From: Haliclystus octoradiatus | Lineage: Eukaryota > Cnidaria > Staurozoa > Stauromedusae > Haliclystidae | Direction: 5' to 3' | Assembly: GCA_916610825.1 (NCBI GenBank) | Contig: OU744451.1 | Span: forward strand, 8,251,441-8,315,440 | Length of the DNA stretch: 64,000 nucleotides | Shown here: positions 21,315 to 32,704 of the stretch, piece after piece | Layout: each line of letters begins with the position of its first letter | Position numbering within the stretch: position 1 is the first letter of the stretch | Notes under the pieces: generated by a model | Told to the model about the DNA's origin: nothing | What the model saw: only the letters and a program-made list of their open reading frames with translations | Database searches by the model: none | Translations under genes and position numbers: made by a program

Positions 21315-22103
21315 CTCGGCACCCGTGAATAACAAAGCTTGTCTTGCTTACTGTCCTGCTTGTACTTTCTTTTCTCTTTTTGTTATTTTTAAACCCTTGA
21401 ATCAGTCATCGTCATCTAGCCTCCTTTTATTAACTTAATCACAAATGGCTCTTAGCGAAGGATTAAATTCATAATCATTGTTGGAAGTTAAAAAAATTTA
21501 AATGGCGATCTTTCTCAAGATAAAATTGAAGCAGTTTGAAAACATATACTCCAAGGAGATTATTTCACATGAGTTCAAGGTGTCATTTTATTTGAACGAT
21601 GCTGGTAGAAATTTGTGAATTTTCAGAGTTGCAGTTTGCATCGTCAGGTCAGAGAGCAAACTCATAAACTCATAAGGTCATCTCAAATTTGGTGGAAACT
21701 TATCTTGGTATCATGATTCACGAGGCATCCTTATCCAAACTCCGGAAATACTAAACAAGTAAAATGTTCTTCTCTCTCCAGGGTACATTGTTTAAATTTG
21801 TATTTACTATTTTCTTACAAATGCTGATATATTTAACTTGAATATATACTTGTTTTTCTTGGTTACAACATTTTTTGTCGCTGTAAATTTGGAATAACTA
21901 TGAGATAGACCATACTTTGTAGCTACTTGAATGTCCGATTTGGATATGCAAAAACGATGCTACAGACATCCTAAGAGGTTTTAAATTTCAAAAATTTTCC
22001 GGGGGGCATGCCCCGGACCCCCTGGATGGACGGGGCTTCGCCCCTCTACCCCAGAATTCTTGCACCCCTCAGGTTTTTGGCAGGATCCGCCCCTGCTAGT
22101 TGT

Positions 22104-22640
22104 TTTGTTCACTCCAGATTTAGAATCCTCCGCACATTGCGCAATGATTGCAGCGAAAGCTAAATCAAGATCATTCCTGATCCGTTAGAGTTTTACAAGT
22201 ACAGATCAAGGTATTTTACTCAAAGCTTACAAAGTGTATTATCGACCACTTTTAGAAAATATATTGCCTGTATGGTCTCCCTATTTAGTAAAGGACAAAG
22301 TAATGATTGAGAATCTCAAAGAACATCTACAAGGTATATTTGTCATGCAAACTACGTGTACGAAAAATCTTACTCCGATCATCTGGTATATTTAGATATG
22401 GAATCATTGGAATTAAAGCAGATGAAAAGTGACCTGATGATGAGTTATAAAATTATTAATAAACTAGTCGATCTGTCATTCGATGACTTCTTTTACTTTG
22501 CGCCGTCAACAAATATTCTATGTGAGGCAACTCCATGAAATTGAAATCAAAACTATCTGCTAGATTAAACCCCAACAGATATCAATTCACAAATTGAGTC
22601 ATCCCCTGGTGGAACTGCCTCTCTGAATCCATCGTCACAT
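22104..22640 (+). pseudogene. LINE reverse transcriptase, 3' part (split)
   Basis: Resumes the LINE after hAT 1 with a LGVLFTPDLE-like start, SSAHCAMIAAKAKSRSFLI, a KVYYRPLLENILPVWSPYL block, and LVYLDMESLELKQMKSDLMMSYKIINKLVDL. These are the standard thumb and C-terminal landmarks of CR1/Jockey elements (..LEYASPVWSP..., LESLELRR..DL...YKI..). Frameshifts and stops show it is dead. The 3' region runs into an AT-rich tail with TTTA repeats. Confidence 0.82.
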
Positions 22641-23227
22641 CCATTCTCTTAATGCAGTGTATTTAAATGACTTTTGGTATTTGATATATGATTTTATTTA
22701 TTTATTCCTACTGTCCATTATCATACAATTACTTTATACATAGACATATAGGAAATAGAGTTTATTTATTTATTTATTTATAAATTTCTGTAATATGGTT
22801 CTTATTAAGTATATAGCATAGCATTTTACTCGGTATTCTGTAAAACATACCTTGTAGTGTAACTGCCTGGTTCAACTTGGACCTGCAGTTGAGTTTGAGA
22901 TTTTAAATAAATAAACATGATGATCAAAAACTTTGCAAAGGTTTAAAAAACATCTCAATCAACACGATCGTTATGGCATGTGCACAGTGCATAATGCGGT
23001 AAACGGATACAAGTAAAATAAAATAATCTAAATTGATCATTACTGACTATTTTTTTCCCACACTCCTATAGTAAAGATTACTAGTATGTTGTCTTATATA
23101 TTAGTTATAGTTAATAACCAATTTAAATTTTTTGTATCTCGTAATTTCTGTATGTATTTGTAAATTATGCAATTGCATTAACGAAGGGGAACGAAGGGGG
23201 GAAACCACTCAAGCTTGACGAAGAATC

Positions 23228-23362
23228 AGAGACGAAGCATAAAAAATGAAACAGGATGACAAAAACGAAACGAAGCATAAAATGAGAAACGAAGCATAAA
23301 ATGAGAAACAAGGAATAAGAATCAAAGCATAAAATGAGAAACGAAGCATAAATGAGAAACGT
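23228..23362. repeat. Minisatellite, about 19-bp unit
   Basis: Degenerate tandem copies of CGAAGCATAAAATGAGAAA, six to seven units with indels. Confidence 0.85.
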
Positions 23363-23805
23363 TGAATTTTGACGGAAATATTACGCCATAGCTAGTGGCA
23401 GGTAAATGACAGTAAAGGCAGCAGATCACCGACCAGTAGTCTCATTCTGATACTTGAAAACACAATACAAGCCTCTATTTCAACTCTTCCGTAAATCTCC
23501 CCGCGTCTTCCGTGTTCCGCGTTTAAGACCTGACACCTTAAAGGACGTTGAATGTGTTTCAAAATTCATATTGTTGCAAATATTTAGGGTCTAGTTTAAA
23601 GATGAAATATCCCAACATGCCCATATTAAGAACATTTTAATTTCGGAAAGGAATATGCAATAATTTGTTATATACAAATTCAACAACACATAATGTGGTT
23701 TTGCAAAATACATTTTGTAAGATATTGCTTTACGCGAAAGCAGTATATTTGAGCACGATAATGGTAAATATGCGATATCGCAAATTTGTGTAATTTTATT
23801 CCTAC

Positions 23806-23863
23806 CTGTTGATTCTAATAATGACACAGCTATAACTGTCCAAATGACGCTGATAATGTTCAT
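23806..23863 (-). CDS. Possible first coding exon with signal peptide
   Basis: ATG at 23863 opens 19 codons (MNIISVIWTVIAVSLLEST) with a hydrophobic core typical of a signal peptide, then a consensus donor CAG|GTAGGA leaving phase 1. That is the layout of many first exons of secreted proteins, and phase 1 would be compatible with CCP, F5/8C or WAP modules. No downstream partner exon was found on the minus strand nearby, so the call rests on this exon alone and could be chance. Confidence 0.25.
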
Positions 23864-24542
23864 CGTTATATTCTAAGTAAAATAGCTATGCAGTCGCGAA
23901 AGAAAATGCTGCTAGTAATTCAAAACAGCTGAATTTTGATCAGAAAATCTACTTCCGTTTCTATTGGCTACTATAGGAATGCGGATAAGAAAGCTCTAGA
24001 ACTGACAGTATATGATGACATAAACTATAGGATGCATAAACATACTGTACAAGTATAAACACGCAGAAGCATTGCTGTTGACATTAGTGGGTTTCACTTT
24101 ATCATAACGATATTATTATATAGATTATAGATCAGTGTTAATTGTGCCCGTTATCATGTCAATCATAAAGTGAGCAAATTATGGGGGGACACATCGTTGC
24201 AAACAAAATTCTTCGCAATGAGTTTCTTCGCAACAAACAAACGCTCTATTTTCTTCGCAACGAGGTTCATATAAAGCAAAATAAAAATAGCAAAATATTA
24301 TACATATGTTGCTTTGATGCATATTTAGTTTCCCCTCTTGCACGTAGGCATTCATTTGAAATTTTGGTTATAAATATGGGAATTCCCGTTTTACATTTCG
24401 ACCATATGACACATCGACATACCGTTATATATTGGTATTAGTTATATATGTAGCGGGTGGAAGGAGTCGATGTATTGATAAATTAAAACACGCGTACATA
24501 GCCGTTGATTAGATATATATTTGATGTAATAGTTGTAGCTGG

Positions 24543-26180
24543 CAGGGGCGGATCCAGCTGAAAATCTGACTGGTGCTGAAAGGGGACAATAAAGGGGCGA
24601 AGCCCCGTCGTCTAGGGGGGTCCGGGGGCATGCCCCCCCGGAAAAATTTTGGTATTCGAAAGCTATTGAAGGGCTGTGACACCACTTTCGTAACTCCATC
24701 AGCAATATTTCAACGTAATTATAAAGCTTAGATGATCAAATCTTACACCATCAAATAAATAAACACAATAAAAACACAGAAAGAATTAAAAATGTATTTT
24801 ATTGAAAATAAAAACACCTTGTGCTTAATTAGATATGCATGCACTCAGACAGGCTATACTATACAGTATACATTATGAATAAAACGTTTCAAATGTGAAA
24901 TAATTAGCAACTACTTAAATTCAAATAAACTATTTAGACATAATCAGTAGTAATAATTCTAAAAGAAAAAGTTATATGAATCTTCTGATGTTTAAAATTG
25001 TAATTATTACATCCAGTTGTACAAGGTTTTGAATGCATGTACAAAAATGAATTATAGGGGCAATCCATCAACATCTTTTCGTTCTACAAAAAAGGAATGG
25101 AAAACAGATGTTTTTTCCCTGTCACTAGACATCAGCAAGACAGCAAGCCTACCCTGGGCTGGGAACTAAATGGCCAGAATAATACAATAATTTATTAGGC
25201 CTGTAGAAGTAGGCCTATTTATCAGGCCTTTAAGGCCTTTGTTGGAAACGAGAAGAGGATCCACAACCAAAATATGCACGCAAAATATGTAAATACAGAT
25301 ATCAAACATACGGTACTCGGCTACAATAAAATATTGAAACCAGTGAATTTAAAGCCAAAATAAAAACTACTAACTTATCTACTAACCTCTTGTGATAATG
25401 CATGCAATAGCACTTCCAATTTTTGATAGGAAAATGAGTTCTTCTTGCAATTCTGCGAATTTTATTTACATTTCTCAAACTTCTTGTTTCCTTGTGCTGA
25501 TTTTTTACATTGAAAGGTTGATAATAAGTCTTGAATCAGCTAGCTTTTGTCGAATGGAACTTTCTTCTTTAAATTACATGTTAAATTGTCAATATAGAGC
25601 AGATTCTGTAATAGCGCAGCAAGATAATGTTAAGCTTTCTTAGACGCCATGCTTGCAAAAGTGGAAGGCATAACAACTTGACTTGATTAGACTTGATAAG
25701 TTAACAGGAAGTTGAGAACAACACAGTCGGACTTTGTATTTGTACTTGATTACTTGACATCATTCTAATTATAGCACTAAAAAAAGCAATGAAGGTGCTC
25801 ACTGGTGCTCACTGGTGCTCAAATTCCTGAGATTCCTAATTTAGAGAATATGATTGGTTGAAACGATTGGGCGAAAGCGAGAATGGAATGTTGATTGTTC
25901 TGACTGGTGCTCAAAGACGACATACGATTGGCTTTTAGATTTCCAGGGGTGCTCAGCCCTTGTTGCTGATTGGAAGATTGCTTTGAATCATTGATCCAAT
26001 GAAATCGTTCACTGAGAGAGTTCGGGACTGCTATCAGCAGCAAAATATGGCAAACGCAAAAATAACTGAAATCCTTCCGTTTCTATGGCAATATCAAATT
26101 ACGTCATTGCGGCAACATCACAGCTTTGAAAATCTGACTGGTGCTCAAGCACCTTTTGCCCCCCCTTGGATCCGCGCCTG
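24543..26180. mobile_element. Non-autonomous hAT element 2 (1.64 kb)
   Basis: Ends CAGGGGCGGATCCAGC and the complement of CAGGCGCGGATCCAAGG, flanked by GTAGCTGG (24535-24542 and 26181-26188), an 8-bp duplication as in hAT. The inner end segments share GAAAATCTGACTGGTGCT in inverted orientation. The left side contains GGGGCGAAGCCCC and GGGGGCATGCCCCCC. A CTCACTGGTG triplet repeat lies near 25798-25820. No transposase frame was found. Confidence 0.88.
24870..25345. repeat. Direct repeat, first copy (inside hAT 2)
   Basis: Shares long blocks with 26222-26785, for example AACTACTTAAATTCAAATAAAC, CATCCAGTTGTA.AAGGTTTT, CATCAGCAAGACAGCAAGCC and CTGTAGAAGTAGGCCTATTTA, quoted here only in part. The second copy lies just outside the hAT. 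Confidence 0.82.
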
Positions 26181-26221
26181 GTAGCTGGCCACCAACAGGG
26201 AGAGGATGAATGAAGGGTGAA

Positions 26222-26785
26222 GGGTTTAAACGTTTTAAATGCGAAATAATTAACAACTACTTAAATTCAAATAAACTATTTAGACATCATAATCAGTAGT
26301 TATAATTGTAAAACAAAAAGTTATATAAATCTTCTGATGTTTAAAATTGTAATTATTACATCCAGTTGTAAAAGGTTTTGAATGCATGTACACAAATGAA
26401 TTATAGGGGCAATCCGTCAACATCAATAGACGTTCTGCAAAAAAGGAATAGAAAACAGATGTATTTTCCCTGTCACTAGACATCAGCAAGACAGCAAGCC
26501 TACCCTGAGCTGGGTCTACCAACAGGCGACAGCGGAGCAAATGGAAGGGTTTGCAGCCAATCATTATTCATTCAGGCTGGAATTATGTCAATGTGTTATC
26601 GTAAGATCATCTGAATATGTGTGCTGAAACTAAATGGACATAATGATACAATAATTTATTAGGCCTGTAGAAGTAGGCCTATTTATCAGGCCTTATAGAC
26701 CTTTGTTGGAAACGAGAAGAGGATCCACAACCAAAATATGTAAATACAGATCTCAAACATACGGTAGTCGGCTACAATAACATTA
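26222..26785. repeat. Direct repeat, second copy (beside hAT 2)
   Basis: Second copy of 24870-25345 with an extra piece near 26515-26620. It suggests that a related hAT copy, or part of this one, was duplicated next to hAT 2. Confidence 0.8.
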
Positions 26786-28392
26786 AAAGGTGGTTTGAAT
26801 GATATCTCACTGTTAATTTTATTCCTGTTATTATATTTACATTAATAATCTCTCTTTCAAATGTCAGTAATTCTGTATAGTCATTCCATCATATATCAGA
26901 TAATATAGGGTACAGTTATAATATTTATTTCACCAATTTAAGTTTGCAAATGGTGTTTGACTGCCTGTTTGGAATGCTTGTTTTGTCGATGTAACTAGTT
27001 ATTTATCAAACAATAAGGGATTGGTAGATCCCTTTAGCCTCACAGGGGAGAACCCCTGTTAAAAGAGACAAAGTGGTAAGGTACCACCCCTACGGAAAGC
27101 CTCAGTCAATGCAAATGAATAGAATAGAATAGAATAGAATACAGTTTATTAAAGACATATAAGTGTATATACATGAGGGTTGAAATTAGTGATTACAAAA
27201 CTTGTTTTACATTGTGAGATTGTCACTATCACTTCTTGATGTCTATCGAATATTTACAGGTTCAATAAATTGTTTGTTAGAATGTTTTATTTACTAGCTT
27301 TCAAGAATTGTAATTTATTTTAAATGTCGATATTTTTGCGTTTACTAAAACTGTTTATGATCGGTTTTCTTCCAATAATAATTGTTTGATGACCGTGTTC
27401 TTGAATTGATGTTTTGTTAATTCTGTGTATGCTGCATATTTTTGTAACGACTTAGCACGAGTGATGTTTTGGTGGGGGAACGCGGAGGAATGTCGTCCCC
27501 CCACTACTTCCTGCGAGGGAACGACGTCCCCTCACTTTTTTCATTTGAAGTGAAGTTTTATATGTTCTTGTCCCGAATAATATTACCATCAATATTATCA
27601 GTAATAGAAGTATTATTTTCAAAGCAAACATCAGTGGCAGCAGTTTCTCGATTATATTATTTATCTGAACTGCGTTTCGATTATTAAATATCTCTAGCCA
27701 TTTGGCCCATTTTCAAGATGACAACTTCATATTTTAACAAGGAAATAATTAAATGACCCAATAGATAATACTGAATTGTGCTTTGGCTATTAAATATCTC
27801 TAACCATGGCCCATTTCAAGATAATAACTTCATATTGTAACAAGAAAATAATTAAATGAAACAATAGATTATACTGAATTACTCCGCTCTTAAAATGCAC
27901 TACAGAGCTCTTGAAAGATTATAATTTTGAAAATATTTCCGGGGACATGCCCCCAGACCCCCTTCAAGAAGGGCCTTTGGGCCCTTTGAGAAATGCGAGC
28001 CGCTCCCCCACTATTTTTTGTCAGAAAACATCACTTCTTAGCACCGCTGAACATGAAACGTCTCTTGCCTCGATCGGTGGACGCAGCTGGTAAATGAGGT
28101 TGGCCTTGTTGTCTGGTGTTGTAGTTATGGCGAGCTTGGGGGATCAGTTCTCTGGCTAAAATTGTTGATTACATCTCATGTTATTGATTAATATTGAGCC
28201 AACCTAGTTGTAGCCTGCTCGCAGACTCACTGTCAAAATGTAAATTTGGTAAACAGTAGAGTCTGCTAACTCGAGGACAAAAGCTTGCATTTGCTGAATC
28301 AGCACGGGGCGTGGGAAGGTGTAAAAAGTAATGTCCTACAAGGGCTGTGATTCGACGCCAAGATTACGGCAAGATTACTTGTTACCTTCAAA
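26786..28392. other. Intergenic DNA with element fragments
   Basis: Contains an AGAAT microsatellite (27119-27141) after a GC-richer block (27040-27105) that looks like a LINE 3' end, and a GGGGACATGCCCCC hAT-type signature near 27940-27965. No exon is supported. Confidence 0.45.
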
Positions 28393-28584
28393 TGGTCAAT
28401 TCTATCAACGGCAGTGCCATACAACAACATATTGAAAAAATGCCATCTCTGTTTAGAAGAAAAGTTTGTTATAACCTTTTACAAAAACAAGAACTTATTA
28501 AATAGAAGATCTGAGCTGGTTTCTAAATGCAGGCACGAAAACAAATTTTATTTGAAAAATTTCAAGGAATTAGATAAAACATAA
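28393..28584 (+). pseudogene. Penelope-like element, C-terminal endonuclease remnant
   Basis: A 63-codon frame followed by a stop matches the end of the GIY-YIG endonuclease part of Penelope-like elements: WSI at the start, then CHLCLEEKFVI, a NLLNRRSEL block and CRHENKFYLKNF. The CxxC...CRH residues are the typical zinc-binding set after the nuclease. Everything upstream (RT, most of the nuclease) is missing. The position, about 180 bp before a hammerhead ribozyme, supports the assignment, because these elements carry such ribozymes in their terminal repeats. Confidence 0.7.
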
Positions 28585-28592
28585 ATAGAACA

Positions 28593-28658
28593 ATACCATA
28601 TAATAATTTACTACGGAAACAAACAATACCATATAATAATTTACTACGGAAACTAACA
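28593..28658. repeat. Two-unit tandem repeat, about 32 bp
   Basis: AACAATACCATATAATAATT plus TACTACGGAAAC occurs twice in succession. Confidence 0.9.
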
Positions 28659-28762
28659 TAGCAGCAATTAACAATAGAACAGCAATTTAATCAATAGGCG
28701 TGTAAACTTTTATCATGTATATATCTTTGGTGAATTTAGAAATGTTTTTTATATGAATAAAA

Positions 28763-28802
28763 CCGTCTGAGGAGCGCTACAGCGCGAAACTTCGAGTAAC
28801 GG
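28763..28802 (+). ncRNA. Hammerhead ribozyme (type I, Penelope-associated)
   Basis: All conserved parts are present in order. Stem I strand CCGT (28763-28766); core CTGAGGA (28767-28773, position 7 is G, which is a free position); stem II GCGC-TACA-GCGC (28774-28785); core GAA and A15.1 (28786-28789); stem III ACT with a TCG loop and AGT (28789-28797); cleavage-site A at 28798; stem I return strand ACGG (28799-28802), fully complementary to CCGT. The short stem III fits ribozymes known from Penelope-like terminal repeats. GUA before the cut is allowed (position 17 only excludes G), though GUC is more usual. Activity is untested. Confidence 0.75.
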
Positions 28803-28913
28803 AGAAAACGTCTCTTTTCTTATTTTATATCTATACAGCTCTGCTTACCGGTATTGAGCACTATATTGATGTTTTGCTCTTAATTAATAAATTTATTTAT
28901 TTATTAAATCAAC

Positions 28914-28945
<32 letters not shown>

Positions 28946-28948
28946 TAT

Positions 28949-29403
28949 AATGTGTCTATACTATTTGCATTATGCATTGCCCACTACTTCGGTAGTTTGA
29001 GCACTCTGGTATGGCACAGATGTTTTTTTCATGTGATGAATTTTTTCACCACATTTATAACTCATCTTGACTTAGGTTATATACTGAAGTCAGTTCCTTG
29101 TTCGCTCACTGAGCAGTACTGATGAAGGCTAATGGCCAGAAGCATGTACTTGTCTGCTGCTATGTATGTCTCAATTGCGCATGCGCAATTTTGAGCACTA
29201 TCGACTCGGGATGTGTCTATACTATTTGCATTATGCATTGCCCACTACTTCGGTAGTTTGAGCACTCTGGTATGGCACAGATGTTTTTTTCATGTGATGA
29301 ATTTTTTTACCACATTTATAACTCATCATGACTTAGGTTATATACTGAAGTCAGTTCCTTGTTCGCTCACTGAGCAGTACTGATGAAGGCTAATGGCCAG
29401 AAA
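28949..29403. repeat. Tandem 261-bp repeat, probable Penelope terminal repeats
   Basis: ATGTGTCTATACTATTTGC begins at 28949 and again at 29210, and the two units are nearly identical until 29403, where unit 2 stops. Each holds CTGATGAAGGCTAATGGCC followed by AGAAGC or AGAAAC. Tandem terminal repeats with hammerhead motifs are typical of Penelope-like elements. An AT dinucleotide run (28929-28950) precedes unit 1. Confidence 0.75.
29112..29161 (+). ncRNA. Hammerhead-like motif, probably weak or inactive
   Basis: AGCAGTA (29112-29118), core CTGATGA (29119-29125), a GGC/GCC stem II, GAA, then a GTC site (29152-29154) and TGCTGCT (29155-29161), which pairs along 7 bp with AGCAGTA as stem I. Two defects: an A/A mismatch closes stem II where G-C is normal, and position 15.1 is G instead of A. 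Unit 2 (29373 onward) has the correct GAAAC but lacks the cleavage side. Confidence 0.45.
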
Positions 29404-31609
29404 CATTGAAGAATACGTTTTTTATTGGATTGTTCATAGTAAGACATGGTAGAAAAATGATTAAGACTTTACAAACAAATCGTGCAAAATCGAAAAACTA
29501 TATTCATCAAAAATCATATCAGCCTTGTTATATACATGCATGCAATACCAGAAAAATTATTTTAAAGGACGAAAAGTGCTGATATCAAGGCTAGTATATA
29601 TCCATAAATAAGTCAATCAATTTGAACACATTCATTGCTTGGTACATCTCATTATTTAGACAATTTGTAGAACTGCTGCATTACAACAAAAAGCCTATCC
29701 AAAAGTTTATTACATGATCGAACATACAAAACATCATAAATTACAAATTACTTACCAACTACCATAATGTCTTCAGGACGAATAGTTTCCTAGCATGTAT
29801 ATATATGATAGAATTTTTGATTGTGTGGTAAATGGTTGTATTTTTCTTCAATTCCTGAATACATATTCCTATCTCCACTTTTTACATTTTCGTTGTTGAA
29901 TGCTGAAGTTTCAAAATTCTTATACTTTTCGTTGATCAGTAATTCTCACAAGCAGAAATGATGAAAACCAACACAACAATTAGTAATAGCAGCCAGAAAG
30001 TAAACATATAATGATTATGCTAATTCAATTTTATTACTGTACAAAAATAATCAAGAAAATGAATAATGTATCTCATTAACAACCCACGTGACATTAACAG
30101 TACATGAGAATAGTGTCTACCGTTTAGACATTTGCACGGTTCCTTGGAAATGTAAACAAAAAACAGAATGAATAACCTACTCCTTTGAACTTTGCTACTT
30201 TTCCTAACCACTATATAAACTATCGCCATTTTAGGGGAGCCTTTTCAAGATTCTTCTGAAACTTTACGGTAGCAAGTTAGAGATTTTCAAATTTTTTAGA
30301 ACCCTTCCTTTGTTTTGTTCGAAAAAGCATGAAATTTAAGAGTATTCATTCTCGTTTGCTGTGAAATTTTATCAATCTCGCTTAAGCTACATGTAGCATT
30401 AAAAATTTCCTCGATTCTGTATCACCAGATTGGGATGTATTCATTTGAAATCAGTCAAAATACCTTTCATCTACCTTAAAAAATATCATAGAAATTCTCA
30501 AAATTTTTGTAGATACAATGTACAGAGACTACTTCATGGGAAGTGCGTTGTACGGATTTTATTACCGAGTGTGACGTATCATGAAATGAGCGAGCGAGCT
30601 CTGAGAGCGAGTAAGTTTTGTGATGCAAAATAACAAATGAATAAAATGTGTAAAGCACGCTTACCCTGAAGTTTTCTTTTTACAATATTCGGGAGAATCT
30701 ACTGCATTTCAGGGTCTTCCCCATTCTCCGACATTGAGAAATTTCCTCCATCTTTCTCTAGAAATGCCAACTTATCTTTTTATATCATGTACGAAAATTT
30801 ATAATAATATTTATACCTTCGTTTTTGATAAAACTTTGGAGCTTTAATCCTTAACAAAATGAAGGGCTGCACGAATTTTGCAAAACTTTGACCTCATTTG
30901 CTTACCTGTCATTTGAAATTGAACAAGAGGTTAGTTTTTGATTGGACAAATTGTACTTATGTTTTGTCAAAGTGGCAGAAAAAAGACTGTTAGGAAAATA
31001 CGGGGGACATGCCCCCAGACCTCCTAGAAGGCCACGCCTTCGATGTAGATAAGACAAAACCTCCCCCTCAAAAACTATTTAAGGTTGAGAGCTCTGCATA
31101 ATTTTAATTTCATATTCGATCATCGCCATTGCGTAATTTCAATTTTAAACAATTTAGTAAAATAGGACAATAAAAATTTGATAAACCGTATTTTCTCTGT
31201 CGACTAGATGTTTTGATTTGAATACTACTTGCATAAATTATTTACAAATTCGCAGCAAATTTATCACGCAAATGCTGCTCCTTCAGCATTCCTCAACATG
31301 GAAATGAAGACTGACGTCTTTTCGTTCCTCGAACCTTGTAAATTCAGCAAGATGATCAGCAAGACTTATTGCAGCAGTTTTACGTTGATTACTCGTTTTG
31401 TTTCTCATACTTTATAATATTGCTACTTAGTAATAACATCTTTCTAAAGCTCAAAGCGATTCATTTTATTGTTTATTATATTATTCGCTCAAATCCTCAT
31501 TCAAACGAAGGACGTAAACAAAAAACTTACCTGTACTGCCCGGGGCTTTTCATTTTCTTGCTACACAAAGATATCGTTTTATGTGGTTATATGTGATAAA
31601 ACATCGTAT
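29404..31609. other. Intergenic DNA
   Basis: No exons recognised. A GGGGGACATGCCCCC signature with a CGAAGGCGTGGCCTTC-like inverted block at 31000-31040 is another fragment of the hAT-type family at 21997 and 24625. Confidence 0.45.
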
Positions 31610-31616
31610 AAGCAAT

Positions 31617-32015
31617 CCTAGGGGGGGTAACTCCCATACTGCTGCTATACGGGGACTTGATATACTCTTTGGGGTCCATATTCCAGCTGAAACATATACT
31701 TTTTGGGTAGGAAATTTTATAATATTAAACGTTTTGTGTCCCATTTCGATTTTCTAGAGAATTTGGGAAAAACTGAATTTGAAGGCTGCAAATTGAAAAC
31801 TGGATTTGTATTTGACCATAAAAATGGGACATTCCTGCATAGAGCCTATATGGAAGGGTACCCTCCCTGGACTTTTGGGTAGCATTTTCAAGTTTTTAAA
31901 ATAGTTTGGGTAGCTTTTAAAGGAGATTTTTGGGACTTTTCGGGTACTTCACATTTTGCCAAATTGGCACCCTCCCCCATCAATGCGGCATTTGGAGTTA
32001 TCCCCTCCCCCTGGG
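31617..32015. mobile_element. Short TIR element (399 bp, 7-bp TSD)
   Basis: The left end CCTAGGGGGGGTAACTCC faces the right end, complement of CCCAGGGGGAGGGGATAACTCC, given here in part. It is flanked by AAGCAAT (31610-31616 and 32016-32022). The interior has GGTAGC.TTT.A repeats and no coding capacity. Confidence 0.75.
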
Positions 32016-32022
32016 AAGCAAT

Positions 32023-32704
32023 TATCTGATAGGTTATAGCGGTTTCTTGCGAGTTTTCTTTGTCGTTTCTATTTATTTTCAAATAGAATAGTACTACTGT
32101 ACTAGTATACTCATTGACTTCCTGATTGATCTTTGAATGCTTTTTCGTTGTTTTTATCACTATATTGCTGCAGTTAATTGATTATTTGCTGGCTATAGTA
32201 CTGTATACGTAAAAAAATAGACGGAAAATGTCCTCACGGTTTCTTACTGACAAATGTTGCTGGCTATAGAAAATATATTTCCTCTTAAGAATATATTATT
32301 ATATAGATTATTTATATATTATTTTATTATGGGATATATTATGTAAAGCTCTGCTGTATAGCATTGAGCCCTATGATCAATCAATAAGACAACTTACACC
32401 ACATTATACATCCTCTTACTTAAGAATATATTTATTTTAAATTACACTGATTTCGTGCAACTGGTCTGATTGTACAGTGTACATATACTCCAAATAATTT
32501 AATTTCAGGTTGTTTGTGTTGCGTTGCGTTGAAATCCACGACACCATATGGTTAATTTGTTTTGCTACTAATTAAGTGCTGTATTGAAAATAGTTTGAAA
32601 AGCGTCCTCAATTAACATAAGCACCGGGTTGAGTCTTGAGTTCTATGGCTCCGATGATTTCGGCTCCCATTCACTGCATAAGAACTACAAAACAACTGCA
32701 TCAA
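32023..32704. other. Intergenic DNA, nothing recognised
   Basis: AT-rich; a TATTGCTGCAGTTAATTG block at 32163-32180 recurs at 34308-34330 and 38217-38239. No exon seen. Confidence 0.4.

Larger units (their letters stand above)
19804..22095. mobile_element. Non-autonomous hAT element 1 (2.29 kb)
   Basis: Ends CAGTGGCGGATCCAGG (left) and the complement of CAGGGGCGGATCCTGCC (right), flanked by the exact 8-bp duplication CTAGTTGT (19796-19803 and 22096-22103). Both the end sequence and the 8-bp target site fit hAT. It splits a LINE. It holds a complete SINE (19971-20338) and a second TIR element (20593-21314). No transposase frame is present. The right part has the GGGGCATGCCCC signature shared with hAT 2. 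Confidence 0.9.
22641..24534. other. Intergenic DNA with LINE tail and a minisatellite
   Basis: TTTATTTATT runs near 22690 and 22760 look like old LINE tails. Apart from the minisatellite and the possible signal-peptide exon listed below, nothing is supported. Confidence 0.4.

Noticed and set aside
23228..23362. CRISPR-like array
   Set aside because: Units are contiguous tandem copies without spacers, in eukaryotic DNA; it is a minisatellite.
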